Part shown: one piece after another, positions 28,538 to 37,769 of the stretch
Layout of the letters: each line of letters opens with the position of its first letter
Numbering within the stretch: the first letter of the stretch is position 1
DNA from: Deltaproteobacteria bacterium
GTDB lineage: Bacteria; Desulfobacterota; DSM-4660; Desulfatiglandales; Desulfatiglandaceae
Length of the DNA stretch: 64,000 nt
Assembly: GCA_021737785.1 (NCBI GenBank)
Contig: JAIPDI010000011.1
Location: 1 to 64,000 of the forward strand
Reading direction: 5' to 3'
Position numbers and translations under genes: made by a program
Notes under the pieces: model-generated
Told to the model about the DNA's origin: nothing
The model's database searches: none
What the model saw: the letters and a program-made list of their open reading frames with translations, nothing else

Positions 28538-29006
28538 GTTGCACCACTCTCCTCTCTATTTTTTGAACTTCGCCGGTGCGCTCCTGTCCCTCAGCCCCCT
28601 GGAGATGTTTATGAAAGATCAACCTCAGGATATTGCGGTCTCCTTCCCGCCGATACCAGGCCTCGTCTGACATCTCTTTTACCAAAAACACGCCCAACCC
28701 CCCCACGCGTCTGTTATGGATATCTGCGGTGACATCCGGGGCCGGAACATCCAGGATATTGAAGGGAACCCCTGTGTCGGAAAATTCCAGTATCAGTCTG
28801 CCATTCTCTGCCCGACACGTAATCGAAACATCTCCCGCCATGTCGGGATAGGCATAGTTGAAGATATTGACGAGGACCTCCTCAGCGGCCAACTCTATCT
28901 CCTTGATCCGATGGATCGCAAATCCGGCCGTTTCCGCATGACCGGCCACAAACTGGATCAGCCGTTTCAGATGCTCTATCCTGGCCGGCGAGAATATCTC
29001 TGGCAT
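28509..29006 (-). CDS. RsbW/SpoIIAB-like anti-sigma serine kinase (HATPase)
   Basis: A 165-residue GHKL ATPase. The N-box is ELAAEEVLVNIFNYAYPD, followed by FSDTGVPFN and the glycine-rich GGLGVFLVKEM. Such kinases phosphorylate a STAS antagonist and bind a sigma factor or another target. The ATG at 29006 has AAGGAAGGGG upstream; the frame is open farther, but that stretch overlaps the STAS gene. The STAS partner lies 40 bp upstream. No sigma factor or PP2C phosphatase is nearby. Confidence 0.9.
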   Translation of the reverse strand: MPEIFSPARIEHLKRLIQFVAGHAETAGFAIHRIKEIELAAEEVLVNIFNYAYPDMAGDVSITCRAENGRLILEFSDTGVPFNILDVPAPDVTADIHNRRVGGLGVFLVKEMSDEAWYRREGDRNILRLIFHKHLQGAEGQERTGEVQKIERRVVQHGRDRIRTG

Positions 29007-29046
29007 CGGATAATCCCCTTCCTTGAAGGTCCGTCTGTTCAGCGCG

Positions 29047-29382
29047 CTATATCTCTTTGATGGCGGCGTCTGCGGATTCGCAGATTGGAATGATCGTGCT
29101 GAATCCGGAGATTTCGAATACCTCTTTGACCGTATCACGAAGGGAGCAAAGCACGATTTCCCCCTGTTTCGCCTTCAGCTTCTTGGCAATGGTCAGGATG
29201 CTTCGAAGCCCTGCGCTGCTGATATATTCAAGTTCCCCCAAATCAACGATGAGATGGATCTCCCCGCTGTTAATCCATTCCAACAGGCGGGTTTCAAATT
29301 CCGAGGCCGTTACCGCATCCATCCTTCCGCTGACGGCAATGATGAAACGATCCTTTTCCCTGCCGGTATTCTTTATTTCCAT
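29047..29382 (-). CDS. STAS-domain anti-sigma factor antagonist
   Basis: A 111-residue single STAS domain. The phosphorylatable serine is in EYISSAGLRSIL, as in SpoIIAA/RsbV proteins. It would be switched off by phosphorylation from the kinase encoded directly downstream. CTGGAGGAG precedes the ATG. A possible promoter (TTGACC, 18-bp spacer, TACAAA) lies upstream on the minus strand near 29404-29433. It is divergent from hisI. Confidence 0.92.
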   Translation of the reverse strand: MEIKNTGREKDRFIIAVSGRMDAVTASEFETRLLEWINSGEIHLIVDLGELEYISSAGLRSILTIAKKLKAKQGEIVLCSLRDTVKEVFEISGFSTIIPICESADAAIKEI

Positions 29383-29616
29383 ATGCTCCTCCAGATGATC
29401 GACTGCAAAATTTGTAGCGATAGTCCCATGCTTTGGTCAACGGTTCAGCCCGCGCAGTATAGAATATCGAATGCCCTCTGTCAAAGCACAAAGCCCTTGG
29501 TCGGATATCGGACAGGAGGATCCATTTGGGCGGGCAGGTTCGGAAATTATCTTGATATTTTTCCGGGCTGTGTTAATTTGTTAGATTAAAAAAAATATGA
29601 TTGGGAAAGGTGTATC

Positions 29617-30018
29617 ATGGTTGAAAAGAAAGAAAGCCCCATCAGGCTGGATTTTGCCAAAGGCGGAGGCCTGTTGCCGGCCATTGCACAGGACTTTGAA
29701 ACCGGGAAGGTGTTGATGCTCGCCTATATTAACGAAGCCGCATGGCAAAAGACATTGGACAGCGGAGAGGCCCATTACTGGAGCCGCACGCGCCAGGAGA
29801 TCTGGCACAAGGGGGGCACCTCGGGCCATGTTCAGAAAATCAGGGAGGTTTATGCGGACTGCGACAATGACACGGTCCTCTTCAGGGTGGACCAGATCGG
29901 TGGGGCCGCCTGCCATACGGGCCGTGAGACCTGCTTTCATCAGCGGGTGGCGCGTGACGGCAGCGTCATCGTGGTCGGGAAAAAAATATTTGATCCGGAA
30001 AAGGTATACGGGAAATGA
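29617..30018 (+). CDS. hisI: Phosphoribosyl-AMP cyclohydrolase
   Basis: Third step of histidine synthesis, opening the purine ring of phosphoribosyl-AMP. The 133-residue single-domain form lacks the HisE part. Metal ligands are in [11 protein letters not shown] and the cysteine pair in [23 protein letters not shown] precedes the ATG. It overlaps hisG by 4 bp (ATGA), so the two are translationally coupled. The other his genes are not in the window. Confidence 0.96.
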   Translation: MVEKKESPIRLDFAKGGGLLPAIAQDFETGKVLMLAYINEAAWQKTLDSGEAHYWSRTRQEIWHKGGTSGHVQKIREVYADCDNDTVLFRVDQIGGAACHTGRETCFHQRVARDGSVIVVGKKIFDPEKVYGK

Positions 30019-30887
30019 ACAGATTGAAATTCGGCATCCCCAAGGGGAGCCTGCAGAATGCAACGATTCATCTCTTTGAAAAATCAGGGTGGCGGATCAA
30101 TGTAAATGGCCGGAGCTATTTTCCGGATATTAATGATGAAGAAATCGAATGCGCCATCTGCCGGGCCCAGGAGATGTCCAGGTATGTTGAAAACGGCACG
30201 CTGGATGCGGGGCTGACCGGAAGGGACTGGATAGAGGAAAACGAATCCGACGTGGTGATGGTGGACGACCTGGTCTACTCCAAGGTCAGCCAGAAGCCCG
30301 CCCGATGGGTCCTGGCCGTGCCGGCCGACTCCCGGATTGAGCGGCTGGAAGATCTTAAGGGGAAGAAGATCGCCACCGAACTGGTCCATTTCACGAAGCG
30401 GTTTTTTGCGGAGAGACATATCGACGTGAAGGTGGAGTTCTCATGGGGGGCCACCGAGGCAAAGGTGGTTTCGGGCCTTGCGGATGCCATTGTCGAGGTG
30501 ACGGAGACCGGGAGCACCATCAAGGCCCACGGCCTCAAGATCCTCTACGACCTGATGGAGACCAACACCCAGTTGATCGCCAATCGGACCGCCTACCAGG
30601 ATCCCTGGAAAAAGGCCAAGATCGGGCAGGTCATTCTCCTGCTCAAGGGCGCCCTTCGGGCGGAGAACATGGTGGCCCTCAAGATGAATCTGCCCCGGGA
30701 ACATGTGGAGGAGGTCATCCGTATCCTTCCGAGTCTGAATGCCCCCACCGTGGCCGGGTTGTACAATTCCGACTGGGTATCGGTGGAGACCGTTGTCGAT
30801 GCAAGGGTGGTTCGGGATCTGATCCCGCAGCTCATGAGTGCCGGGGCCCAGGGGATCATTGAGTATTCCCTGAATAAGGTGATCTGA
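30015..30887 (+). CDS. hisG: ATP phosphoribosyltransferase (long form)
   Basis: Commits PRPP and ATP to histidine synthesis. The 290-residue length includes the C-terminal ACT-like regulatory domain (about residues 215-290), so HisZ is not needed and histidine feedback is expected. IPKGSLQ at the N-terminus and the [20 protein letters not shown] loop are typical. The stop overlaps the start of the aminotransferase (TGATG). Confidence 0.97.
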   Translation: MNRLKFGIPKGSLQNATIHLFEKSGWRINVNGRSYFPDINDEEIECAICRAQEMSRYVENGTLDAGLTGRDWIEENESDVVMVDDLVYSKVSQKPARWVLAVPADSRIERLEDLKGKKIATELVHFTKRFFAERHIDVKVEFSWGATEAKVVSGLADAIVEVTETGSTIKAHGLKILYDLMETNTQLIANRTAYQDPWKKAKIGQVILLLKGALRAENMVALKMNLPREHVEEVIRILPSLNAPTVAGLYNSDWVSVETVVDARVVRDLIPQLMSAGAQGIIEYSLNKVI

Positions 30888-32032
30888 TGGATAGAATAAC
30901 AAAAAAAGCCAGTGAGATCCCCCCCTTTATCGTGATGGACATCCTTGAACGGGCCCATGCGCTGGAAAGGGAGGGACGGCATATCATCCATCTTGAGATC
31001 GGCGAGCCGGATTTCCCCACCCCCGCGTGCATCTGCGATGCGGCGTGCGAGGCCATTCGCAAGGGAGAAACCCATTATACCCACAGCCTCGGCCTCATCG
31101 AGCTGCGGGAGGCGATCTGTGCCCATTATCTTGAAAAATACGGTGTCACGGTTGAACCCGACCGAATCCTCGTCTCGTCAGGCACTTCTCCCGCCCTTTT
31201 TCTGATATTCGCCGCCCTCCTGGAGACGGGCGATGAGATCCTCATGTCTGACCCGCACTATCCCTGCTATCCCAACTTTGCAGCCTTCCTGGGCGGCCGG
31301 GCCGTCCCGATCCGGGCGGAAGAGGAAGAGGGGTTTCAACTTCGGCCTGAGGAGATCCGGAAAAAGATCGGGCCAAAGACAAGGGCCGTTCTCATCAACT
31401 CCCCCTCGAATCCCACCGGCAATCTCCTGTCGGCCGATCGGATGGCGGAGATTGCCGGCCTGGGCCCTCCCGTGATATCCGATGAGATCTATCACGGCCT
31501 GGTGTATGGAGAAAAGGAACATTCCATCCTTGAGTTTACGGACAATGCCTTTGTATTGAACGGATTTTCCAAGCTCTATGCCATGACCGGATGGCGTCTG
31601 GGGTATCTCATCGCTCCCAGGAACTTTGTCCGGCCCTTGCAGAAGATGCAGCAGAATTTCTATATCTCGGCCGGGAGCGTCTCCCAATGGGCGGGCATCG
31701 CGGCCCTCACCAAGGCGGGGCCGGATGTGGAGCGGATGAAGGCGGTCTATGATGAGCGGCGCAGGTACATGATCCAGCGGGTCCGGGGACTGGGGTTCGG
31801 TCTCAAGGTGGAGCCGGCAGGGGCCTTTTACATGCTGGCCAATGCCAGACACCTTACGGAAAGCTCCTATGATCTGGCCTTTGAGATCCTCGAAAAGGTC
31901 GGGGTCGGTGTGTCTCCGGGGGTTGATTTCGGGCAGAATGCCGAAGGGTTTCTGCGGTTTTCCTATGCCAATTCCCTCGAGAACATAAAAGAAGGTCTGG
32001 ACCGGATCGAGGCATTCCTCGGGCAGCGTTGA
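30887..32032 (+). CDS. Class I/II PLP-dependent aminotransferase
   Basis: A fold-type I aminotransferase of 381 residues. Conserved elements are the N-terminal IGEPDFPTP, NSPSNPTGN, ISDEIYHGLVYG, the PLP lysine in NGFSKLYAMTGWRLGY, and the C-terminal Arg in FLRFSYA. It resembles aspartate/alanine-type enzymes. Overlap with hisG suggests a link to histidine synthesis (a histidinol-phosphate aminotransferase role is possible), but the sequence looks more like the AspC/AlaT branch than HisC. Confidence 0.92.
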   Translation: MDRITKKASEIPPFIVMDILERAHALEREGRHIIHLEIGEPDFPTPACICDAACEAIRKGETHYTHSLGLIELREAICAHYLEKYGVTVEPDRILVSSGTSPALFLIFAALLETGDEILMSDPHYPCYPNFAAFLGGRAVPIRAEEEEGFQLRPEEIRKKIGPKTRAVLINSPSNPTGNLLSADRMAEIAGLGPPVISDEIYHGLVYGEKEHSILEFTDNAFVLNGFSKLYAMTGWRLGYLIAPRNFVRPLQKMQQNFYISAGSVSQWAGIAALTKAGPDVERMKAVYDERRRYMIQRVRGLGFGLKVEPAGAFYMLANARHLTESSYDLAFEILEKVGVGVSPGVDFGQNAEGFLRFSYANSLENIKEGLDRIEAFLGQR

Positions 32033-32055
32033 ACACGGCGGGTCTCGGATCTGCA

Positions 32056-32445
32056 TCAATGATGCCCGCAGCAATCCCCGTCGCAGCATTTGATCGCGCC
32101 TGCCATGGCTTGGACCAGACCGGTCTGATCGACGTCATCGATCTGCTTCACCGTGACATTCAAAAAGAACGAATCAAGGGCCATGGCCGATGGCGGAAGC
32201 GGCATATGGATATGGCCGAACATCTCCTCCCTCCCCAGGGTACGGACCTTCAACTGGATGATATCTCCGGGGTGTTTATCCAGCAGGGCATATTCAAAAG
32301 GGGTGAATCCCCCTGTGCCGATCCCTGTCACCAGTTCGTACAATTGGGGCCCGGAGGTTAAATCCATCTCATTTTCCGCTGTTCCTGCCTCAACCTCTAT
32401 CATTACCTTTTTGAGACCAGTGACCTTCTGTGGAGCGTCGTTCAT
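32056..32445 (-). CDS. FKBP/GreA-C-like domain protein with Cys/His-rich tail
   Basis: A 129-residue protein. AAGGAAA before the ATG at 32445 selects this start over an in-frame ATG at 32481. The centre (FTPFEYALLDKHPGDIIQLKV) resembles the ALxGKxxGD stretch of SlyD-type FKBP and GreA C-terminal domains. The C-terminus, CCDGDCCGHH, is a likely metal-binding tail comparable to that of SlyD. Prolyl-isomerase or nickel-handling activity is therefore possible but unproven. It is convergent with the aminotransferase. Confidence 0.7.
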   Translation of the reverse strand: MNDAPQKVTGLKKVMIEVEAGTAENEMDLTSGPQLYELVTGIGTGGFTPFEYALLDKHPGDIIQLKVRTLGREEMFGHIHMPLPPSAMALDSFFLNVTVKQIDDVDQTGLVQAMAGAIKCCDGDCCGHH

Positions 32446-32528
32446 AGCCAATTTCCTTTCTATCCCCTCATCCCATGTCAAGGGTTTTGAGCTGTTCGGC
32501 CGCCGAATTTTTCCTCGATAGGATGTAT

Positions 32529-32680
32529 TTAGTGCCTGAAGGAAACCCGGAAAATCAAGAAACAGTGAAATATGAGAAGAGGTTCTGTTAATGTAAATTT
32601 TGTTCCATCAATTTTCAATTTTCAATTCTTGAATATTCAATTAGTGCCTGAACGGGGTTTTCATTCAAGCACTATTTAAC
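32529..32680. repeat. Repeated and inverted TAGTGCCTGAA motif
   Basis: TTTAGTGCCTGAA near 32529 and ATTAGTGCCTGAA near 32641 are direct copies. The second pairs with TTCAAGCACTA near 32664-32674 (10 of 11), enclosing CGGGGTTTTCA. Between the two copies lies an A/T-rich tandem CAATTTTCAATTTTCAATTC. No gene is seen in 32446-32866. Confidence 0.6.
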
Positions 32681-32730
32681 CCCCTTCATAAAGCAAACCA
32701 TCTGAATAATCAAGACCCAGGCTTGGTTTC

Positions 32731-32863
32731 TGAGGCAGACATGGGGTCAAAAGGCTGTGTGAGCGGCATCTTGCCAGGACGTTTTGCGGCTGGTGGCAGA
32801 TCCCGTCTTCAAGGGGGAAGCCGCTCCCGCACGGCTGTTTTTCCATCCCAAGAATTGCCGGCG
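32731..32863 (-). repeat. ~130-bp dispersed repeat, copy 2 (3' of glnD)
   Basis: On the minus strand this copy begins 4 bases after the glnD stop and aligns with 3762-3894. Shared blocks are GACGGGATCTGC, AGCCGCAAAACGTC, TGGCAAGATGCC, CTCACACAG and TCTGCCTCA. As with copy 1 it is in the sense orientation of the preceding gene. Confidence 0.8.
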
Positions 32864-32866
32864 TGG

Positions 32867-35458
32867 TCAGCGGAGTTCATACCGCAGTGCGCCCTCAATC
32901 TCCCTCAAATGCGCCTCATCCGCGATCTTCTGCCCTTCCAGATCACGTACATAGAATACATCCGCGATCTGATCGCCCTTTGTGGCGATCTTGGCGATCC
33001 GGATATCCAGGCGGAGATCGAACAGGGTCTTGGTAATCAGGTGCAGGAGCCCCACCCGGTCATCGGCAAACACCTCGATCAAGGTGAAAAAATCAGAAGA
33101 CCTGTTGTCGATGACGACCTGAGGGGGTCGGGAGGGCTTTTCATGATTCGACAGAACAGATGACGCCCGCTTCTGGCCCAGGCGGTAGGCCAGGGAGAGC
33201 TTCCCCTCGAACGTACGCTCCAGGTCGAGTCTCACCTTGTCCCAGGTAGCTTCCGGGTGGATCGTGTCGAGGGGTTGGGTTGCCTTGAAGATATCCACTG
33301 CGGTCCCGTCTCTCCAGGTGTAGATATCGGCGGAAAGGATATTGACGCTGTTTAAGGCCAGCACGCCCGCCATGTCCGCGAAGAGCCCGGGCCTGTCCTC
33401 TGCCAGAAAGGTGATGACCGAGCAATCCTCCACAGGGTTCTCCCTGGCCTCCAAGAAGAAAGGATATCCCGTATGTTTGTTCGCCCTGTCCCTCATCCCC
33501 AGGACCATTTCAATATGCCGGACAATGTCCCGGGGCGTACTGTTCAGGAGGTACCTCGGAGACATCACCTCAAAGTAAGGGTCCGGGTCCACGCCCTTGT
33601 CCAGCAGGGCCGGCTCTCGACGAACCTGATCCATGGTCTCCCGGACCTTTTCCGAGGCGTTCGGGGTTGCCAGCTCTCCCCTCTCAAGGATGTTGAGGAC
33701 CTTAAAAAAGAGTTCCTGCACCAGATTGGCGATCCAGTCGTTCCAGGCACGGGGCCCGGTTGCCCTGGAATCGGCCCATGTGAGGAGGTAGAGCATTCGG
33801 AGCCTCTCAGGGCTTCCGATCAACCGCGCACAGTGGACAACGGATTTTTCATCGCCGAGATCCCTGCGGGTGGCGGTCTCCACCAGGAGGAGATGATGCC
33901 GGATCAGAAAGAGGACCTCCTCGGTCGCTTCACCGGGATACCGGAACCGTTTCATGATCCTGCGGGCAATCTCCGCCCCCCTTACCGCGTGTTCCTTTCC
34001 GATCTTGCCGATGTCATGAAAGAGACCGGCCAAAAGGAGCGGCTCGGGATCCGGGATTTCCAGAAGAATATCCAGAAGGAATATCTCCTTCTCCCCATGG
34101 ATGCCCTTGAGATGCCTGACGGTTTCGAGGGAATGCCGGCCGACCGGAAAGGTGTGGTAGGCGTCAAATTGCACCCGGTCGGCGATCCGGGCAAATTCAG
34201 GGACAAAGGCCGACAGGAAACCGAGCTCCTGCATCTGGATCAGGACCTCAAAGGTATGACGGCCGTTAATAATCTTGAGGAACCCCCTGACCGCCTCTTT
34301 CGATCGTCTGAAACCCTCATCCACAAGGGACAGAAACTCTGAAACCAGTCTGCGCGCCTCCAGGGAGAGGGGGCACCCGGTTCGCGAACTCTCTTCAAAC
34401 AGGGTCATGAGAAGGAGGGGCTTGGTCAATATTGCGGTGGCTGAGTCGAAGCCGATTTCCCCCTGGTGGACATGAAGGCCCTCTGCGACCTCCACGGGTT
34501 CAACCCTTTTCCACAGGCCTCTCTCTCTGGGGAGATGGGCCCTGACAAAGGCGCGGTTCAAGGCCTTGACAGAGGCCATGGCGGCATGGAGATCCCCCAT
34601 GAACTGTTCCACCGCCAACAGGTCCCTGTGATCCCGGTAGCCGAGTCTCGGGGCGGTCTTTTCCTGGTATTCAAAGTTGAGCCGGTCGTTTTTCCTTCCT
34701 GATAATTGATGGAGATGGTTTCGAACGAGCCAGATCAATGTCAGATCATGCCGCAATCCCAGGTATTCATTATGGGAGAGCTTGCCCGTGTATTCCAGGT
34801 CTCTTGGCGTCATCAGTTGAAAAAAGGCCTTGGCGATCCAGAGGATGTGATGATAGTCCCTCAACCCTCCGATACCCTCTTTCAGATCGGGCTCCAGGAC
34901 CACGCTGGCATCCCCGTTGTTTTCCATACGGATCTGATGCAAGTCTTCCAGCCATCTGGCAAAGGCGGTCCTCCTTTTTGCAACGACCTTTTTTTGAATA
35001 CCGGCCATGAGATCCAGAAAAAGCGGCGAGTCACCGCACAGAAAGCGGGCATCCATCATGGATGTGAGGACCTCGAAATCGTCTTTTGAAAGTCTGAGGC
35101 AATCCTTGATGGTGCGGGTCCCATATCCGAGATCAAGGCCCAGGTCCCAGAGGGGATAGAGGATCTCCTCTGTCAATCCCTTGGCCAGTTCCGGGATGTG
35201 GGAGCCGAACAGGATCAGGACGTCCACATCCGAATGGAGCGAGAGTTCTTTTCTGCCGTAGCCGCCTACAGCCAAGAGGGCGAACGGGGTCTTGTTGGAG
35301 AACAGTCGCTGTCCAGCCCCGCTCTCCACAAGACTTGAGCGGAAGTACTGGTCCACAATCTCGGTATGCCACGCCTGCAGGTCGCCCATTTCCCTGGACG
35401 AAGGGAGGCGTGAGATCAGCCGGGTTCTGGACTCCTTGAGTTCTTCAAAAGCGGACAT
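32867..35458 (-). CDS. glnD: [Protein-PII] uridylyltransferase/uridylyl-removing enzyme
   Basis: Primary nitrogen sensor that adds or removes UMP on PII according to glutamine level. The 863-residue protein has the nucleotidyltransferase motif GGYGRKELSLHSDVDVL, the GlnD helical domain, an HD hydrolase domain (LAGLFHDIGKIGKEH), and two C-terminal ACT domains (EDRPGLFADMAGV and DDRVGLLHLITKT). It lies downstream of glnB and amtB on the same strand with a 191-bp gap that contains tandem short repeats, so it is probably part of that operon. Confidence 0.97.
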   Translation of the reverse strand: MSAFEELKESRTRLISRLPSSREMGDLQAWHTEIVDQYFRSSLVESGAGQRLFSNKTPFALLAVGGYGRKELSLHSDVDVLILFGSHIPELAKGLTEEILYPLWDLGLDLGYGTRTIKDCLRLSKDDFEVLTSMMDARFLCGDSPLFLDLMAGIQKKVVAKRRTAFARWLEDLHQIRMENNGDASVVLEPDLKEGIGGLRDYHHILWIAKAFFQLMTPRDLEYTGKLSHNEYLGLRHDLTLIWLVRNHLHQLSGRKNDRLNFEYQEKTAPRLGYRDHRDLLAVEQFMGDLHAAMASVKALNRAFVRAHLPRERGLWKRVEPVEVAEGLHVHQGEIGFDSATAILTKPLLLMTLFEESSRTGCPLSLEARRLVSEFLSLVDEGFRRSKEAVRGFLKIINGRHTFEVLIQMQELGFLSAFVPEFARIADRVQFDAYHTFPVGRHSLETVRHLKGIHGEKEIFLLDILLEIPDPEPLLLAGLFHDIGKIGKEHAVRGAEIARRIMKRFRYPGEATEEVLFLIRHHLLLVETATRRDLGDEKSVVHCARLIGSPERLRMLYLLTWADSRATGPRAWNDWIANLVQELFFKVLNILERGELATPNASEKVRETMDQVRREPALLDKGVDPDPYFEVMSPRYLLNSTPRDIVRHIEMVLGMRDRANKHTGYPFFLEARENPVEDCSVITFLAEDRPGLFADMAGVLALNSVNILSADIYTWRDGTAVDIFKATQPLDTIHPEATWDKVRLDLERTFEGKLSLAYRLGQKRASSVLSNHEKPSRPPQVVIDNRSSDFFTLIEVFADDRVGLLHLITKTLFDLRLDIRIAKIATKGDQIADVFYVRDLEGQKIADEAHLREIEGALRYELR

Positions 35459-35649
35459 TTCAATTGATGATTGATGATTGTTGATTTATCTCATGTGGAT
35501 GCAGGCACAGAGATGAAAGTCCCAGGCGTTGCCATTCGACATCAGCTATCAGCCATGAGCGATGGGCTATCAACCAGAATTTGGTCCCGCTGTTGCCGAG
35601 ATCTGCGTTTCGCTTCGACCGCGACCCGTATCCGGTATCCGGCACCCGG

Positions 35650-36006
<357 letters not shown>

Positions 36007-36037
36007 CTATCCACAGATTACGCAGCATTCCTTAATT

Positions 36038-36088
36038 CCCCGATGCCCAAATTCTTCAATTCCTCAATTCCTCAATTCCTGAATTCCC
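36038..36088. repeat. Tandem AATTCCTC-type repeat between amtB and glnB
   Basis: The gap reads as degenerate 7-9-nt units: ATTCCCCGATGCCCAAATTC, TTCAATTCC, TCAATTCC, TCAATTCC, TGAATTCC. Blocks of the same style lie at about 22990-23062, 57950-57978, 59530-59588 and 63546-63600. Confidence 0.7.
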
Positions 36089-36093
36089 CTTTT

Positions 36094-37314
36094 TTAAAAG
36101 CTGTATCCCGTCTCATTGTGCAGACTGTTGTCCAATCCCTTGATCTCTTCTTCTTCACTCACCCGAAGGCCGATGATTGCATCGACGGCCTTGAGGATGA
36201 CCAGCGTCATGACAAATGCAAAGGCCATGGAGGCGATGACCGAGATAAATTGGATCCAGAGCTGCACGGGATTGCCGAAGAAGAGGCCGTCGGCGGCGTT
36301 GGGATTGATCGCAGTGCTGGCAAAGAGGCCGGTGGCCAGTGCCCCCCAGGTCCCTCCGACGCCGTGAATGCCGACCACATCCAAAGAATCATCGTATCCC
36401 AGCCTCGCCTTCAGGAGTATGCCGCCATAGCAGATGACCCCTGCCACGCCGCCGATGACGACGGCCGACATGGGACTTACGAATCCGGAGGCCGGCGTAA
36501 TGGCCACCAGCCCTGCCACCGCGCCGCTGGCTGCCCCCAGGGTGGTGGGTTCCCCCCTGTGGCGCCATTCCATGAATATCCAGGTCAGGGCCGCAACCCC
36601 GGAGGCCACATGGGTAACCACGAAGGCATTGACCGCCAGTCCGTCACAGGCAAGGGCGCTCCCTGCATTAAACCCGAACCACCCGAACCAGAGGATCGCC
36701 GCGCCGGTGATGGTCATGGGGAGGTTATGGGGGATATAGGCGGTGGTCCCATAGCCGTATCGCCTTCCGATAATCAGGGCTGCAGCAAGGGCCGATGCGC
36801 CTGAACTGATATGCACCACGGTTCCTCCGGCAAAGTCGAGCGCCCCCATGCGGCCCATCCATCCCCCGACCCCCCAAACCCAGTGGGCGAGGGGATTGTA
36901 GACAAAGGTGCTCCACAGGAGGGCGAAGAGGAGAAATGCGCTGAATTTCATCCGTTCTGCAACGGCCCCGGTAATCAACCCCACGGTGATGATGGCAAAC
37001 ATGCACTGGAATATCATGAAGGCAAGATGCGGGATTGTGGTCCCATAGTCAGGGCTGGGGGTCATGCCCACGCCGTTCAGTCCCAACCATTCCAGTCCGC
37101 CGATGAGGCCGGCATGGTCTGTTCCAAACGAGAGAGAATATCCCCACAGTACCCACTCCAACGTAATCAGGCCCAGAAGAATAAAGCTTTGCATAAGGGT
37201 CCCCAGTACGTTTTTGTGGCGCACCATCCCTCCATAGAAAAGGGCAAGGCCCGGCGTCATGAACATCACCAAGGCTGCCGACATCAATACAAAAGCGGTG
37301 TCTCCAGTATCCAT
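36094..37314 (-). CDS. amtB: Ammonium transporter
   Basis: Integral membrane ammonium channel, typically trimeric. The 406-residue protein has about eleven membrane segments, starting with an N-terminal stretch without a cleaved signal. The twin pore histidines are in PLAHWVWG and GIHGVGGTWG, and the signature MTPGLALFYGGMVRHKN is present. AGGAGGG precedes the ATG. It heads the operon amtB-glnB-glnD behind a sigma-54 promoter, as expected for nitrogen-limited expression; PII probably blocks the pore when nitrogen is plentiful. Confidence 0.97.
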   Translation of the reverse strand: MDTGDTAFVLMSAALVMFMTPGLALFYGGMVRHKNVLGTLMQSFILLGLITLEWVLWGYSLSFGTDHAGLIGGLEWLGLNGVGMTPSPDYGTTIPHLAFMIFQCMFAIITVGLITGAVAERMKFSAFLLFALLWSTFVYNPLAHWVWGVGGWMGRMGALDFAGGTVVHISSGASALAAALIIGRRYGYGTTAYIPHNLPMTITGAAILWFGWFGFNAGSALACDGLAVNAFVVTHVASGVAALTWIFMEWRHRGEPTTLGAASGAVAGLVAITPASGFVSPMSAVVIGGVAGVICYGGILLKARLGYDDSLDVVGIHGVGGTWGALATGLFASTAINPNAADGLFFGNPVQLWIQFISVIASMAFAFVMTLVILKAVDAIIGLRVSEEEEIKGLDNSLHNETGYSF

Positions 37315-37350
37315 CCTCTGATCCCTCCTAGATTTTTTTTAAATAGGAAA

Positions 37351-37366
37351 AGCAACATATATGCCA
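37351..37366 (-). promoter_or_regulatory. Sigma-54 promoter of amtB-glnB-glnD
   Basis: The minus strand reads TGGCATATATGTTGCT. GG and GC are separated by exactly 10 bases, matching the -24/-12 consensus TGGCAC-N5-TTGC at all but one base. The transcript would start about 25 nt before the amtB ATG. Confidence 0.82.
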
Positions 37367-37442
37367 TGGACCTTCCAATTTATAAAGATTGCAATATCAA
37401 TGAGTTATGGGCCTGAGGAGGAATTGAGCGATAAGCGTCAAA

Positions 37443-37484
37443 AACATTTTTGTATTCTATGGATAATTTTAATACAAAATTGTT
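37443..37484. promoter_or_regulatory. 14-bp inverted repeat, candidate enhancer site for sigma-54 activator
   Basis: AACATTTTTGTATT (37443-37456) and AATACAAAATTGTT (37471-37484) are inverted repeats with 13 of 14 bases matching and a 14-bp spacer. It sits about 77-118 bp upstream of the sigma-54 promoter, the usual range for an activator site. It does not resemble the NtrC consensus, so the activator is unknown. Confidence 0.55.
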
Positions 37485-37546
37485 ACTATTCTAAATGCTT
37501 TCACCGGTGGGGTATACTGCACGCTTGGCCTTTCATCTTTCGGCAC

Positions 37547-37613
37547 GATTCCGGCCGGAATCCAGAAATGCGGCGGACTGGATTCCGGCTAAGGGCATGC
37601 CGGAATGACGGGA
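37547..37613. repeat. GGATTCCGGC...GCCGGAATGACG interspersed hairpin, copy 1
   Basis: GATTCCGGCCGGAATC (palindrome) is followed by CTGGATTCCGGCTAAGGGCA and TGCCGGAATGACGGG. It belongs to the widespread 'ggattccNgc...gcNggaatgac' class of intergenic hairpins. Translated on the minus strand such elements give the familiar PVIPAKAGIQ-type string. Confidence 0.7.
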
Positions 37614-37769
37614 CAGCACACAGCCGTTTTGGTTGCGGTTATCCGCTTTGGAATTATCCCGACGGAATCTCGGTCTAGAACTTCAGAGAAAAAAGCAAAG
37701 AAGGGAAAAGGGGCGGGATTTGAGTTGACGGAAAGATGTTGGAAATGTAATCGTGGAAATGGACCCGGC

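Noticed and set aside
37495-37560. Possible second sigma-54 site near CTGCACGCTTGGCC
   Set aside because: On the minus strand the GG and GC are not 10 bases apart; the site at 37351-37366 fits properly.
37361-37678. 105-codon plus-strand frame upstream of the DegS-like gene
   Set aside because: It starts inside the amtB sigma-54 promoter region and runs through repeats; no Shine-Dalgarno and no domain.
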